This document shows, piece by piece, positions 1-11,205 of a stretch of DNA of 64,000 nt. The notes beneath the pieces were generated by a model. That model made no database searches, had not been told where the DNA came from, and was given only the letters and a program-made list of their open reading frames with translations. The first letter of the stretch is position 1. Each line of letters begins with the position of its first letter. The DNA lies in the NCBI GenBank assembly GCA_017630155.1, contig JAGBVU010000001.1:143503-207502 (forward strand). The letters are read 5' to 3'. Source of the stretch: Bacteroidales bacterium (GTDB lineage Bacteria; Bacteroidota; Bacteroidia; Bacteroidales; UBA932). A program made the translations under genes and the position numbers.

Positions 1-652
1 TGGCAGGGTATCTGTTGTGGACCTCTTTGTTGTGGGTTATGAGGATAACTGCAGGCTTCTGATTGCGGTTGATGGACAAAAGGAGCTCCATAATTCCGTA
101 TGTGGTCTCCTGATCAAGATTGCCTGTAGGCTCGTCTGCAAGTATCACTTTGGGGTTGTTAAGAAGGGCTCTGGCAATGGCTACGCGCTGCTGCTCTCCA
201 CCGGATAGCTGGTGAGGCATCTTATGGGATTTGTAGAGCATCCCTACATCTGAGAGGACACCATTGATTTTGGTCTCCATAGCCTTTTTGTCCTTCCATC
301 CTGTGGCTTTAAGGACAAATTCCAGATTGGCATATACACTGCGATCCATCAGCAATTGGAAATCCTGGAAAACAACACCGACACTCCTTCTAAGGTAAGG
401 GATTTGTCTTTTTTTCAGTTTGCGCAGGTTGAAGCCGCAAATGGATGCTTCCCCCTTTTTGATGGGGATTTCACCTATCAGGGAGCTGATGATGGAGGTC
501 TTGCCGCTCCCTACCTTTCCGAGCAGGTATACAAATTCACCTTCGCGGATGGAAAAAGAGACATCCTTGAGGATAAGATTTGAGCCGTTGACGATATCTA
601 CACCCTTGTATTCTATGATGTTGGGAGTGTTTTCGGTAATAGTGTTTTCCAT
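1..652 (-). CDS. ftsE: Cell division ATP-binding protein FtsE, truncated by the window edge
   Basis: ABC-type ATPase that partners with the membrane protein FtsX at the division site. I translated the minus strand from the ATG at 652; 217 residues are visible and the reading frame runs off the left edge. Walker A GKVGSGKT is at 45-52, the Q-loop at about 96-99, the signature LSGGEQ at 149-154, Walker [13 protein letters not shown] ends at Asp180, and the H-loop is His207. Lys-Val-Gly in place of the usual Pro-Ser-Gly in Walker A is the form I associate with Bacteroidota FtsE. FtsE rather than LolD is inferred from this variant; FtsX itself is not in view. It is transcribed divergently from the TPR gene. 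Confidence 0.88.
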   Translation of the reverse strand, partial: MENTITENTPNIIEYKGVDIVNGSNLILKDVSFSIREGEFVYLLGKVGSGKTSIISSLIGEIPIKKGEASICGFNLRKLKKRQIPYLRRSVGVVFQDFQLLMDRSVYANLEFVLKATGWKDKKAMETKINGVLSDVGMLYKSHKMPHQLSGGEQQRVAIARALLNNPKVILADEPTGNLDQETTYGIMELLLSINRNQKPAVILITHNKEVHNRYPA

Positions 653-726
653 AACGCAAAAATAATAAAAAATGGTATTTTTATTGCTATTTTTGTGAGT
701 TAAAAATATAGAACAAAATAGTGGTT

Positions 727-3700
727 ATGAATAAGTGCAGGTTCATATTCTGTGTTACATGCATTGTACTGTTTCCTTGTTTGCTTGGTGCCCAAGGGTA
801 TGCATATAAGAGTATCAGGGGAGAAGTGGAGCGGGTACGTGATCTTTTTGTTAATGATATGCATCAGGCTGTCCAGAATGAGGTGGCTCTACTTTTGTCC
901 AAGGATCTGAAGGGTGTATCTCCACAGCTCCTTGCTGAATTGGAGTCGTATGGTGTCATTTCGGGAATTTGTCTGAAGCATAGTAATATTGACGGACTTG
1001 TGTCTGGCTTCCAGTCCCGATATCCCAATTCTCCCAGACTTGCCCCCATTAAATTCCATCAGTCTGTATACTATTTTGATGAGGGTAATTATGCAAAATC
1101 CCTTTCAATAATAAATGGGATAGAGAACAAGTATCTGAGCAAGCAGCAAAGATGGACATATATGTTCAATAAGGCATACAGCAATATGAGGGTAGGTAAC
1201 AACAATGAAGCCAAGGCGGGTTTCAGGCAGATTCTCTCCCTCGGAGATACTCCGTATAAGGCCCCTTCCCACTACTATCTGGGTTATCTGAACTATATAT
1301 CGGGAGATTTTGAAAAGGCTTTGCGCGAATTCAAGGTGCTTGAGAACAATAATGATTATTCTTTGTTGTCGAAATACTATATGGCTGAGTCTTACTTCAT
1401 GATGAAGGAATACGGAAAGGCAATAGAGGTTGGAGAGGAGATCTATCAGAAGTTGGAAGGGGATTTCAAAATGAAGTGTGTCCGTATCCTCTCACAGTCG
1501 TATTACGAACTGAATGACAGCAGACAGGCCAAAAGATATCTTGAAATGTATTCGGCAGAGAGTGACAGGATGTCAAGAAAAGATAACTATTATTCCGGCG
1601 TAGTATCCTACTCCCTCGGATCTTATTATGCAGCTATTGATGCCTTTGTGAAGGTGGTGGGGCTGAAGGACTCATTGGCACAGAATGGATTTCTCTATTT
1701 GGGTAACAGTTATCTCGGTGTCAAGAATAAGCTGAATGCGATGGGGGCATTCAAGGAGGCGGCCACAATGGAGTATGACAGAACCATTCAAGAGGAGGCA
1801 TCTTTCCTTTATGCCAAGTTGGCCTTTGATCTGAATTCAGACATAGAGCCATTTAACGCCTATATAGAGAAATATCCATCTACCCAAAAAGGTGATGAAA
1901 TTTACAGTTATATAGCTGCTTCATATCTTCAGAGCAAGAATTTCAAGGATGCTGTCTCAGCTTTAGGCAATGTCAGAAAAATGACTCCTGAGATGGTTCA
2001 TAACCTTCAGAAGGCGGCATTCTTCAGAGGGATGCAACTCATGAGTGTGAGGTCGTACAGATCGGCAATTGAAAATTTTGATTTATCTGTAGCAAATGGA
2101 CTCTACAATGCGAGTCTTACCTCTTTGGCTAAATTCTGGAAGGGGGAAGCATTGTATAGGGTGAATGATTTCGATGGTGCACTGACCATTACATCTCCTT
2201 TGGTTCAGAGCCAGCATTTTGCCAGTACAGATGAGTATCCGATGGCACTTATGAATATGGGTTATTCTCACTTTATGCTTGGGAACTATTCTGCTGCAAA
2301 GGTATGGTTTGAAAAATATCTGCAGCTTCCGGCTCATAAGAAAATAGCATTTGTGGAGGCAAAAACCAGACTTGCCGACTGCTGGTATATGGAGAAGAAT
2401 TATGAGGAATCTTCCGTATTGTATCAGGATGTGGCCACAAGGACTTTCAGTAAAGATGATATCTATGCTACATATATGGGGGCGTTGTCATATGGACTTG
2501 TCGGTCAGCCTCAAAAGAAGATATCAATGCTGAAAGATATAATAGATAAAAAGTCTACTTCATCTTACTACCATAAATCTCTTTACGAATTGGGGAGAAC
2601 CTATGTCCAGGAGGAGGCTAACGATGATGCTATTGAGTGCTTCAATGCATTGTTGCAGGACAAGAGCGACAGTACCTACCGGACCAAGTCGATGCTGGAG
2701 TTGGGAATGATACACTCAAATCTCTCGAAGTATGACATGGCCCTCAATTACTTTACTGCAATTGTGGAGAAATATCCCCTTTCTGAGGATGTTATGAGTG
2801 CGTTGGCTGGCATTGAGAGTGTGTACCAGTTGCTCAATAAGCCGGATAAATATCTTGCATATCTGGATAAGGTGGGGATGTCTTCTGTCAAGAGTGCAGA
2901 TGAGAAAGAGCAGATGCTGTTCAACGGGGCGGAGCAATTGTTCCTCGCAGAGAGATATTCTGAGGCATTGGGGTCACTTGAATCTTTTATAGAAAAGTAT
3001 CCCGAAGGGGCCAAGACACCGCAGGCCTATTTTTATCTTGCTGAGGCATACAGGAAAACAGGAAAGCCCGAATTTGCATCAGATGCGTACCTTAAAGTCA
3101 TGAATACGGGAGAGGGGGCATTTGTGGAGCTTGCAACATTGTATTACGGGCAGCTTCAACTCGAACTTGAGGAGTATGGAAAAGCGGCTTATGCATTTGA
3201 GAGTCTGGAGACTATCTCAAAACTGGAGAACAATAAAAAAGAGGCAGCTGTCGGTAAGATGAGGGGATATTATGGCGCCAGGAACTTTGAGAAGTGTATT
3301 GCCGCGGCAGATGTGGTGCTGGCTTCTGGTTTTGCAGATGTAGGGATACAGCGTGAGGCGGAGTACAAAAAGGCCAAATCGTATTATTCGCTTGGCCAGA
3401 GGGGTGAGGCTATACTCCTCTTTGGAAAACTGGCCAAGGATTATACCTCTGCAGAGGGGGCAGAAAGTGCCTATCTGCTGATACAGAATGCATATGATGA
3501 GGGCGATTTTGCCAAGGTGGAAAATCTGGTGTATGCCTTCTCCGATGCGGGGACTTCCCATATGTACTGGCTCGCGAAGAGTTTCATCGTCCTTGGGGAC
3601 TCTTTTGCAGAGAGGGACGAGTGGGAACAGGCCAAAGCGACATTTGAGAGTGTGAAAGAGGGGTATAAACCTGAAAAAGACTATGATGATGTATTGGAAC

Positions 3701-3744
3701 AAGTGGAAATGAGATTGTTAAAACTTAATGAAAATGGGCAATAA
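727..3744 (+). CDS. Large secreted tetratricopeptide-repeat protein
   Basis: About 1005 residues. An N-terminal signal peptide (hydrophobic stretch ending LLGAQ) is followed by dense TPR-like helical pairs to the C-terminus, with recurring patterns such as YFDEGNYAKSLS, GDFEKALREFKVLE, ERYSEALGSLESFIEKYP and YYSLGQRGEAILLFGKLA. Export and the repeat fold suggest a periplasmic scaffold or outer-membrane assembly partner (YbgF/BamD-like); no enzyme motif is visible. I chose the ATG at 727; a GTG two codons upstream is an alternative. The stop overlaps the next gene by 17 bases, so the two are almost certainly co-transcribed and may act together in the envelope. Confidence 0.85.
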   Translation: MNKCRFIFCVTCIVLFPCLLGAQGYAYKSIRGEVERVRDLFVNDMHQAVQNEVALLLSKDLKGVSPQLLAELESYGVISGICLKHSNIDGLVSGFQSRYPNSPRLAPIKFHQSVYYFDEGNYAKSLSIINGIENKYLSKQQRWTYMFNKAYSNMRVGNNNEAKAGFRQILSLGDTPYKAPSHYYLGYLNYISGDFEKALREFKVLENNNDYSLLSKYYMAESYFMMKEYGKAIEVGEEIYQKLEGDFKMKCVRILSQSYYELNDSRQAKRYLEMYSAESDRMSRKDNYYSGVVSYSLGSYYAAIDAFVKVVGLKDSLAQNGFLYLGNSYLGVKNKLNAMGAFKEAATMEYDRTIQEEASFLYAKLAFDLNSDIEPFNAYIEKYPSTQKGDEIYSYIAASYLQSKNFKDAVSALGNVRKMTPEMVHNLQKAAFFRGMQLMSVRSYRSAIENFDLSVANGLYNASLTSLAKFWKGEALYRVNDFDGALTITSPLVQSQHFASTDEYPMALMNMGYSHFMLGNYSAAKVWFEKYLQLPAHKKIAFVEAKTRLADCWYMEKNYEESSVLYQDVATRTFSKDDIYATYMGALSYGLVGQPQKKISMLKDIIDKKSTSSYYHKSLYELGRTYVQEEANDDAIECFNALLQDKSDSTYRTKSMLELGMIHSNLSKYDMALNYFTAIVEKYPLSEDVMSALAGIESVYQLLNKPDKYLAYLDKVGMSSVKSADEKEQMLFNGAEQLFLAERYSEALGSLESFIEKYPEGAKTPQAYFYLAEAYRKTGKPEFASDAYLKVMNTGEGAFVELATLYYGQLQLELEEYGKAAYAFESLETISKLENNKKEAAVGKMRGYYGARNFEKCIAAADVVLASGFADVGIQREAEYKKAKSYYSLGQRGEAILLFGKLAKDYTSAEGAESAYLLIQNAYDEGDFAKVENLVYAFSDAGTSHMYWLAKSFIVLGDSFAERDEWEQAKATFESVKEGYKPEKDYDDVLEQVEMRLLKLNENGQ

Positions 3745-5347
3745 AAATATATTACTGGCGTTGGTCCTCCTCTTCAATGGTGTTTTTTTGGTATTTGGCC
3801 AGGAGAACATCAAGTCCACTGTGACTGTTACCAGAGAGTATGATAATAAAATTGAGGGGGTGGTGAAATCTGATTTTAAAACTTCATACTCCGATACTCT
3901 GCAAAAGTTTAAACTGAACTTTGACTACTCTGCGTTTGACAGGCCATATAAGGATCTTTATGAGTTTTCCCCTGTAGATGGGATACAATTACCGGCCAAA
4001 GGGGTAGTGCGCTATCCTGTCCTGTATTTCAAGGGGGCTCTTGGCTACCCTCTCATGCCAGAGGCCGATCTTTATGTGCAGCCCAGTCTTGGGAGGAAAA
4101 ATACTTTGGTCCTTTATGCCAATCATCACTCTTTATGGGGAAATAAGGGGTATGATACCCCGGTAAATGAGAGTGTTACTACAGGCGGACTCGGGTATGC
4201 ATACCATTGGAAAACTGGTGAGGCTAGGTTGAATGGATACTATAGCCACAATTTTCATGAGTATAAGGAGTCAGAATTTTACAGTTATGATCCTCAGATG
4301 ACCCAGAATATAGGTGGTAATCTCTCTGTGAAATCTTTTAATTCAACCCCCGGTGCTTTACAATATGATTTCAATCTCTCAGGTGTTGCTACCAATATAA
4401 GAAATTATGCTCGGGAGGTATTCTTTGATGGTTCTCTCGATTTGGGCTTCAGATTGGCAGGAAAGCATAGGATGTTTCTGAATATCGGTTTTGAAAACAG
4501 TACATACAACAACAAATATGTGGATGGTACTGCACTGAAGGGTAATGGTGGGTTGATATCTGTAGAGCCCCAGTATGCATACTCTTTCGGAAGATTGAGT
4601 CTGGCAGTAGGAATAGGGCTTGCGGCGATATATGGTGATCCTCTCGGTGTGGATGGGAATGGAGATTGTGCAAATGTCTATCCAAAGGTGAGGGTTGCAT
4701 ATGAAGCTGTCAAAGGTTCTTTGTGGCTGAAGGCTATGGTGGATGGTGGTAATACCTTTATGAGTTTTACAGAGCTCTTGAGGATGAATCCATGGTTGAC
4801 CCCAGTATCCATAAGCAACTCTTCTGTTCTGGTAAGGACTCAGGTGGCTTTGGAGGGTGCGGTGAAGGATATATTCGGATATACTTTGAGTGGTATATAC
4901 CAGAGACGTGCGACTGTATACTCTTTTTATGGAACATCAGGACGTCAGGCAAGGGCTACGGCCAATAATGTGAATGAGCTGGGTGCTGATGCCCAAATCT
5001 CTGTAAATACCAAATCCTTAGACTTTGACCTTAGCGCCTCATACAGAAATTATGGCGGGGAGATTATCTATATGACTCCAGCATGGAAAGTGAATGGTGT
5101 TCTGGAGTATAACTATATGGAGCGGATATATGCAGAGGTGGGTGCCAGGTTCTTTAGCAGTATGGATGGTAAGGGTGTCAGATACGATGGATTCGTAGAT
5201 TTGTATGCCGATTTGAAGTATGTTGTCAACTCCAAATTTACTGTATTTCTCAAAGGTGGGAACCTGTTGAACAACCAGATTTTTTATCTTCAGGATTATG
5301 TCGAACCGGGGGTAAATTTTGCGCTTGGATTGTTTATTAAATTGTGA
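3728..5347 (+). CDS. Outer-membrane beta-barrel protein (TonB-dependent-receptor-like, no plug seen)
   Basis: 539 residues with a signal peptide (LLLALVLLFNGVFLVFGQ-type core). The rest is rich in alternating aromatic/hydrophobic strands, for example LNGYYSHNFHEYKESEFYSY, and it ends with the strand VNFALGLFIKL, as in outer-membrane barrels. The last quarter resembles the C-terminal barrel of TonB-dependent receptors (FTVFLKGGNLLNNQIFYLQDY). I see no clear plug domain or TonB box and the length is short for a full receptor, so it may be a porin-like or assembly barrel. It starts inside the end of the TPR gene, implying translational coupling. The substrate is unknown. Confidence 0.78.
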   Translation: MKMGNKNILLALVLLFNGVFLVFGQENIKSTVTVTREYDNKIEGVVKSDFKTSYSDTLQKFKLNFDYSAFDRPYKDLYEFSPVDGIQLPAKGVVRYPVLYFKGALGYPLMPEADLYVQPSLGRKNTLVLYANHHSLWGNKGYDTPVNESVTTGGLGYAYHWKTGEARLNGYYSHNFHEYKESEFYSYDPQMTQNIGGNLSVKSFNSTPGALQYDFNLSGVATNIRNYAREVFFDGSLDLGFRLAGKHRMFLNIGFENSTYNNKYVDGTALKGNGGLISVEPQYAYSFGRLSLAVGIGLAAIYGDPLGVDGNGDCANVYPKVRVAYEAVKGSLWLKAMVDGGNTFMSFTELLRMNPWLTPVSISNSSVLVRTQVALEGAVKDIFGYTLSGIYQRRATVYSFYGTSGRQARATANNVNELGADAQISVNTKSLDFDLSASYRNYGGEIIYMTPAWKVNGVLEYNYMERIYAEVGARFFSSMDGKGVRYDGFVDLYADLKYVVNSKFTVFLKGGNLLNNQIFYLQDYVEPGVNFALGLFIKL

Positions 5348-5355
5348 TTTTTTAT

Positions 5356-5363
5356 TATCTTTG
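5356..5363 (+). promoter_or_regulatory. -7 box of the gyrB promoter
   Basis: TATCTTTG matches the Bacteroidota consensus TAnnTTTG and lies 28 bases before the gyrB start. A TTG at 5330-5332 is a weak -33 candidate, with spacing longer than usual. Confidence 0.6.
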
Positions 5364-5388
5364 TTGTTTGTAAATAACGAGATAATAG

Positions 5389-7387
<1,999 letters not shown>

Positions 7388-7389
<2 letters not shown>

Positions 7390-7506
7390 AGCACATAAAA
7401 AGGGTGATTTCTGCGTTACGCTCGTGCTCTAAATCCTCACATACGGCAGTATGCTCCGGTTTTTAGCACTTCGCAAGCCTTGAAATCCCACCTTTTTATG
7501 CACTTT
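7388..7506. repeat. 119-bp imperfect palindromic intergenic element
   Basis: The two halves are inverted copies. The outer arms are about 24 bases (AAAGCACATAAAAAGGGTGA against the complement of the 3' end), the middle shares GTGCT/AGCAC blocks, and the apex is a perfect CATAC-GGCA-GTATG hairpin at 7440-7453. It starts inside the gyrB stop codon and holds no reading frame. A single-stranded copy would fold into one long hairpin, as REP/MITE-like elements do. Confidence 0.75.
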
Positions 7507-7516
7507 GAATATATGG

Positions 7517-7540
7517 AAAGGGTGATTTCTGCGTTACGCT
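7517..7540. repeat. Partial second copy of the palindromic element's left arm
   Basis: The 24 bases starting AAAGGGTGATTTCTGCG are identical to 7399-7422 in the preceding element, then the match stops. It looks like a truncated or solo half element. Confidence 0.75.
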
Positions 7541-7553
7541 AGTGTAATAAAAC

Positions 7554-7585
7554 AAAAAAGTCCTCATTGATTTGAGGACTTTTTT
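7554..7585. terminator. Bidirectional terminator between gyrB and the esterase
   Basis: Stem AAGTCCTCA / TGAGGACTT with a six-base loop, flanked by an A-run on the left and a T-run on the right. It can serve both convergent transcripts. Confidence 0.85.
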
Positions 7586-7604
7586 ATGCATTGTTGTTTT
7601 GTTT

Positions 7605-8444
7605 CTAGAATCCGAGGTTTGCTTCGTTGAGGATTTTAGTGAAGTGTGCAAGATGCTCTTCAAGTGCGTAACCCCAATATTTCCAAGAGTGGGTAGCTTT
7701 GCTTAGATGTTCTACATGAGGAATTTTAAGCTCTTCACATTTGTCTGCAAATTCCTTGGTGCACACTGCGTAAAAGTCTTCATAGCCACAGCTCACGATA
7801 AGTACTTTTTCAAGTGCCATAGGGTATGTATCGACGTACTCCTGAAGACGGTATACAGCAGACTCTTCATTGTAGCGGGTGTTTTCTGGTGTATATTCTC
7901 CAAGAACTTTGGATACCCATTTGTCAATGAGGTTGGTAGCATTGATGTTCAGTACACCACTCATACTTCCAGCACTTCTGTAGTTCTCTGGATGGTCAAG
8001 GTACAGGTTCATCGCTCCGTGGCCACCCATACTCAAACCTGTAATAAAAGTATATTCAGGGTCAAGTTCATATTTGCTTTTCATAAGGGGCCATAGATCC
8101 TCATCCCAGAATTTTCTGTATTGCATCCCATTTGGATCTGTGCTGTTTACATACCAGCTGTTGTAGAATCCGTCGGGGGTTATGATTCTGAATCCAGTCC
8201 TGTCGCTTATCTCCTGAAGGTCAAATTTGTCGCTCCAGTTCTTGTAGCAGCCAGACCATCCATGAAGTAGGAATAGGGTGGGAGTCTTCTCAAACTTGGC
8301 AGGTGTATTAGGGGTGAAGACAAGACAGGTGTCATCGCAGTGCAGATTGTCTGAAGATATTATTACTGTCTCAACGCCCACTTTATTGGTGTTGCAAGCA
8401 GCCAGGGCGAATAATAGAGAGAATAAGATGATAGTTTTTCTCAT
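7605..8444 (-). CDS. Lipoprotein esterase of the alpha/beta-hydrolase (esterase D / CE1-like) family
   Basis: 279 residues. The N-terminus is a lipoprotein signal (LFALAAC, lipid-attached Cys17), so the protein is probably anchored in the envelope. The fold is the PF00756-type putative esterase: LFLLHGWSG oxyanion region near 57-65, nucleophile elbow GLSMGG with Ser138, a likely Asp in GYEDF (223) and His252 in ATHSW. Relatives include S-formylglutathione hydrolase, feruloyl esterases and antigen 85-like acyltransferases; the substrate cannot be told, but cell-surface placement in this phylum often means removing acyl groups from polysaccharides. It is convergent with gyrB and divergent from the PgpH gene. 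Confidence 0.82.
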   Translation of the reverse strand: MRKTIILFSLLFALAACNTNKVGVETVIISSDNLHCDDTCLVFTPNTPAKFEKTPTLFLLHGWSGCYKNWSDKFDLQEISDRTGFRIITPDGFYNSWYVNSTDPNGMQYRKFWDEDLWPLMKSKYELDPEYTFITGLSMGGHGAMNLYLDHPENYRSAGSMSGVLNINATNLIDKWVSKVLGEYTPENTRYNEESAVYRLQEYVDTYPMALEKVLIVSCGYEDFYAVCTKEFADKCEELKIPHVEHLSKATHSWKYWGYALEEHLAHFTKILNEANLGF

Positions 8445-8461
8445 TTTTCTTTGTTTTTATT

Positions 8462-8469
8462 TATCTTTA
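8462..8469 (+). promoter_or_regulatory. -7 box upstream of the PgpH-type gene
   Basis: TATCTTTA differs from TAnnTTTG at one base and is 23 bases before the start codon, in the short divergent gap with the esterase gene. Confidence 0.45.
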
Positions 8470-8491
8470 CAAAATTAGTAAAAATGGCATT

Positions 8492-10522
8492 ATGGACGGA
8501 ATAAAAATTCTTAAAAACAGGAAAATATATATATCATTTGTAGTCGTACTTGTGATTACAGTCCTCTTTTCTCCCATAAGAGGACGCTTCAATCTCCATT
8601 ATCAGATAGGCAAGCCTTGGGTATATGAGACATTTATAGCACCTATAGATTTTCCTATACTCAAGACTGACGAAGAACTTCTGGAGGAGAGGAGGGAAAA
8701 GGCCTCTCTGGTGGTGAAGTACTACAATTTCAATGACAATATTGAGAGTATCCAGAGTACTAAACTTGCAGAGGCTTTTACCGGCACGGCCCTGTCTTCA
8801 GAGTATCTGGCAGGTCTGTACCATCACTTTGCATCACTTTATGGGAGGGGAATCATCTCAGAATATGCAAATGAGGTGGGTGACAAGGGGATGATCATCA
8901 TAGAGAAGAACAAAAGGGCAGTTCAGGTTCCTGGAAAAGAGGTTTTTGATGTGGAATACGCTTTTGAGTTTCTAAAATACAGAATGTCTATGGATTTCCC
9001 TGTAGTTGACAATGACTCACTTTTCAATGCATACAGAGTACAGGAATATATTGTTCCGAACCTGATTTATGACGAGAAAAAGACAGAGCAGCTTAATCTG
9101 CAGGCAATCAATTATATATCTCCAACAAAGGGTATGGTGTATACAGGGGAGATAATAGTCTCAGAGGGGGAGATAGTGACAGCTGAAGTGTACCAGCTGC
9201 TTGAGTCTTACAAGCAGGAGTTTGAGAATTCCATTGGCCGATCGAGCCATTTGGGCGGTTTGGTTTTGGGGCGTTTCATAGTTTTTGCCATGGTCCTTGC
9301 AATGCTTTTTGCAACAATATATTTTACCAATATATGGGTTTTCAAAGGGTTTAACAGGTACGCTTTCATATTGCTTCTTTTTGCTTTGGTGATATTTATA
9401 ACCACCATTGTTATGGAGAGCAATGTGCTTATATTGTATATGGTTCCTTATTCGGTGTTTGCGATGTATCTGCTTGCATTCTACAAAAACTCCTTTGCTT
9501 TCCCGATGTATGTGCTGATATTGCTCCCTTTGCTCCTCATCTCATCTGATGGGATGGAGCTTTATTTTATGAACTTGGCGGCAGGTACTGTACTTTTTGT
9601 CTCACAAAAGCATTTCAGCAAGGGATGGCTCCAATTTCTCAATGCTATCTTTATCTTCATAGGGCTTGTGGTCATTTATGTGGCTTTCAGACTATTAAGC
9701 AATGGAACATTGTCATCATTTGACCCGGGTATTTTGTTCTATCTGGGTGTAAACTCCTTCTTGGTAGTATTTGCTTATCCTCTTGTATTCCTTTTCGAGA
9801 AGATTTTCAAATTTGTATCCATATCTACCCTCAAGGATTTGTCAGATACCAATTCCAAATTGCTCCAGCAGCTATCGGAGGTGGCGCCAGGATCGTTCCA
9901 GCACTCACTTCAGGTGGCAAATCTGGCAGCTGCAGCTGTGCGTGAGATCGGTGGAAATGATGTATTGGCAAGGGTGGGGGCTCTATACCATGATATAGGT
10001 AAGATAAAGAATCCTCAGTGCTTCGTTGAGAATCAAGCACCAGGAATCAATTATCATAAGGGGTTGACTCCGATGGAGAGTGCCAAGCAGATAATAAGGC
10101 ACGTGGATGATGGTGTGGAACTTGCCAAGAAAGCAAATCTTCCGGAGGTGGTGATTGAATTCATCAGGACTCACCACGCCAAGAGCCAGACATTGTATTT
10201 TTATAATGTGTATTGCAATAATGGTGGTAATCCTGAAGAGAAAGAGCCATTTACCTATCACGGCAACTACCCCCATACCAAGGAGCAGGTTGTGGTCCTT
10301 ATGGCTGATGCAGTGGAGGCTGCATCGAGGTCGCTTCAGGAGTATACAGAAGAGAGTATATCTGCACTTGTAGAGAAAATTATAGCTGCCAGATTGGCTG
10401 AAGATCAGCTTGTGGAGGCAGAGATCTCTATTAAAGAGATTAATACAGTGAAAGAGATGTTTAAGGCACAACTTATGCAGATGTATCATGCAAGGATAGC
10501 ATATCCTGAGAGAAATAAATAG
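8492..10522 (+). CDS. PgpH-type cyclic-di-AMP phosphodiesterase (7TMR-HD protein)
   Basis: 676 residues. One N-terminal membrane segment (about 13-28) is followed by an extracytoplasmic 7TM-HDED-type domain to about residue 250, then a block of seven hydrophobic segments (about 255-440), then a cytoplasmic HD domain with the metal motif HDIGK near residue 500 and later HHAK, DAVEAASRS and similar motifs. This order is that of the PgpH family, which hydrolyses c-di-AMP to pApA and so adjusts osmotic and cell-wall homeostasis. The architecture is clear; activity on c-di-AMP is inferred from characterised Listeria/Bacteroidota relatives. Start ATG at 8492; tmRNA follows 31 bases after the stop. 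Confidence 0.88.
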   Translation: MDGIKILKNRKIYISFVVVLVITVLFSPIRGRFNLHYQIGKPWVYETFIAPIDFPILKTDEELLEERREKASLVVKYYNFNDNIESIQSTKLAEAFTGTALSSEYLAGLYHHFASLYGRGIISEYANEVGDKGMIIIEKNKRAVQVPGKEVFDVEYAFEFLKYRMSMDFPVVDNDSLFNAYRVQEYIVPNLIYDEKKTEQLNLQAINYISPTKGMVYTGEIIVSEGEIVTAEVYQLLESYKQEFENSIGRSSHLGGLVLGRFIVFAMVLAMLFATIYFTNIWVFKGFNRYAFILLLFALVIFITTIVMESNVLILYMVPYSVFAMYLLAFYKNSFAFPMYVLILLPLLLISSDGMELYFMNLAAGTVLFVSQKHFSKGWLQFLNAIFIFIGLVVIYVAFRLLSNGTLSSFDPGILFYLGVNSFLVVFAYPLVFLFEKIFKFVSISTLKDLSDTNSKLLQQLSEVAPGSFQHSLQVANLAAAAVREIGGNDVLARVGALYHDIGKIKNPQCFVENQAPGINYHKGLTPMESAKQIIRHVDDGVELAKKANLPEVVIEFIRTHHAKSQTLYFYNVYCNNGGNPEEKEPFTYHGNYPHTKEQVVVLMADAVEAASRSLQEYTEESISALVEKIIAARLAEDQLVEAEISIKEINTVKEMFKAQLMQMYHARIAYPERNK

Positions 10523-10529
10523 ATTTTGT

Positions 10530-10537
10530 TATCTTTG
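10530..10537 (+). promoter_or_regulatory. -7 box of the tmRNA promoter
   Basis: TATCTTTG, an exact TAnnTTTG match, 16 bases upstream of the mature tmRNA 5' end. It overlaps the space just after the PgpH stop codon. I see no good -33 element. Confidence 0.55.
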
Positions 10538-10553
10538 CAGCCTGAAATAACCT

Positions 10554-10949
10554 GGGGATGTTTTGGATTTGACAGCATAAGACATCGGAAGGTAAGCACG
10601 TCGAGCGTCGTAGCCTTGCTCGCTAATCTCAGACTACAAGCCTATAAATGGCAACGAATCTTATGCACTCGCTGCGTAGTCTGCAAAGCACACTACCTTA
10701 ATCCTCGCCGCCAAGGCTGCGGCGACGACGAGTATCCCGCCGGACTTTAAGTCTGCTATGGCCGGCACTAGGGGTATCATCCAAGCGGAATGCGGATACT
10801 GATTTCTCTAAGGTATCCTAAGACTCAGAGGATAAGGGTAAGGTAGTTTGTCCTTTAGCAGCCTTGCCCCGACAACCACTAAAGGAATAAGCGTGTAGAA
10901 AGCCTTTGGGTGCTATGTTTGGACGGCGGTTCGAGCCCGCCCATCTCCA
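10554..10949 (+). ncRNA. ssrA: Transfer-messenger RNA (tmRNA), tag GNESYALAA
   Basis: Rescues stalled ribosomes by adding a degradation tag. The 5' end GGGGATGTTTTGGATTTGAC is typical of tmRNA. It pairs with CATCTCC at 10942-10948 to form the acceptor stem, followed by discriminator A; CCA is not encoded. The T-arm is GGCGGTTCGAGCCCGCC (10925-10941). The tag reading frame is 10650-10679: GGC AAC GAA TCT TAT GCA CTC GCT GCG TAG, giving GNESYALAA after the tRNA-borne alanine. This resembles known Bacteroidales tags such as GENNYALAA. GC-rich pseudoknot segments lie at 10700-10770. Length is about 396 nt. Confidence 0.97.
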
Positions 10950-10950
10950 C

Positions 10951-10984
10951 AAAAAAAGCTCAGCCGTTCGGCTGGGCTTTTTTT
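10951..10984 (+). terminator. Rho-independent terminator of ssrA
   Basis: Stem AGCTCAGCC / GGCTGGGCT (one G-T pair) with loop GTTC, preceded by seven A and followed by seven T, directly after the tmRNA 3' end. Confidence 0.92.
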
Positions 10985-11205
10985 GTGGAGATAAGTTTAC
11001 CCCCTCCGTCACTGCGTGACACCTCCCCGCAGGGGAGATACGCGACTACCGTTGGCGCTTTATGCTTCGCATACGCCAACCCGTCGCGGCCGTCTGACGA
11101 CGGCTTGTTATCGTGGAGATATGTCTACCCCCCTCCGTCACTTCATTCGTTTCTGAGACCTCACTCTCTGTGACCTCTTCAAGCCAGTGGCGGGGCAATT
11201 CCAAT
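10985..11205. repeat. Gene-free segment with direct repeats and small hairpins
   Basis: Two related units begin GTGGAGATAAGTTTACCCCC (10985) and GTGGAGATATGTCTACCCCC (11113), both continuing into CTCCGTCACT. Between them are compact palindromes: CGTCACTGCGTGACA, CTCCCCGCAGGGGAG, GTTGGCG...CGCCAAC enclosing TATGCTTCGCATA, and CCGTCTGACGACGG. No protein frame is convincing. Confidence 0.65.

Noticed and set aside
10526..10750. 74-codon frame at the start of the tmRNA
   Set aside because: It lies over the tmRNA 5' domain, which explains the sequence fully.
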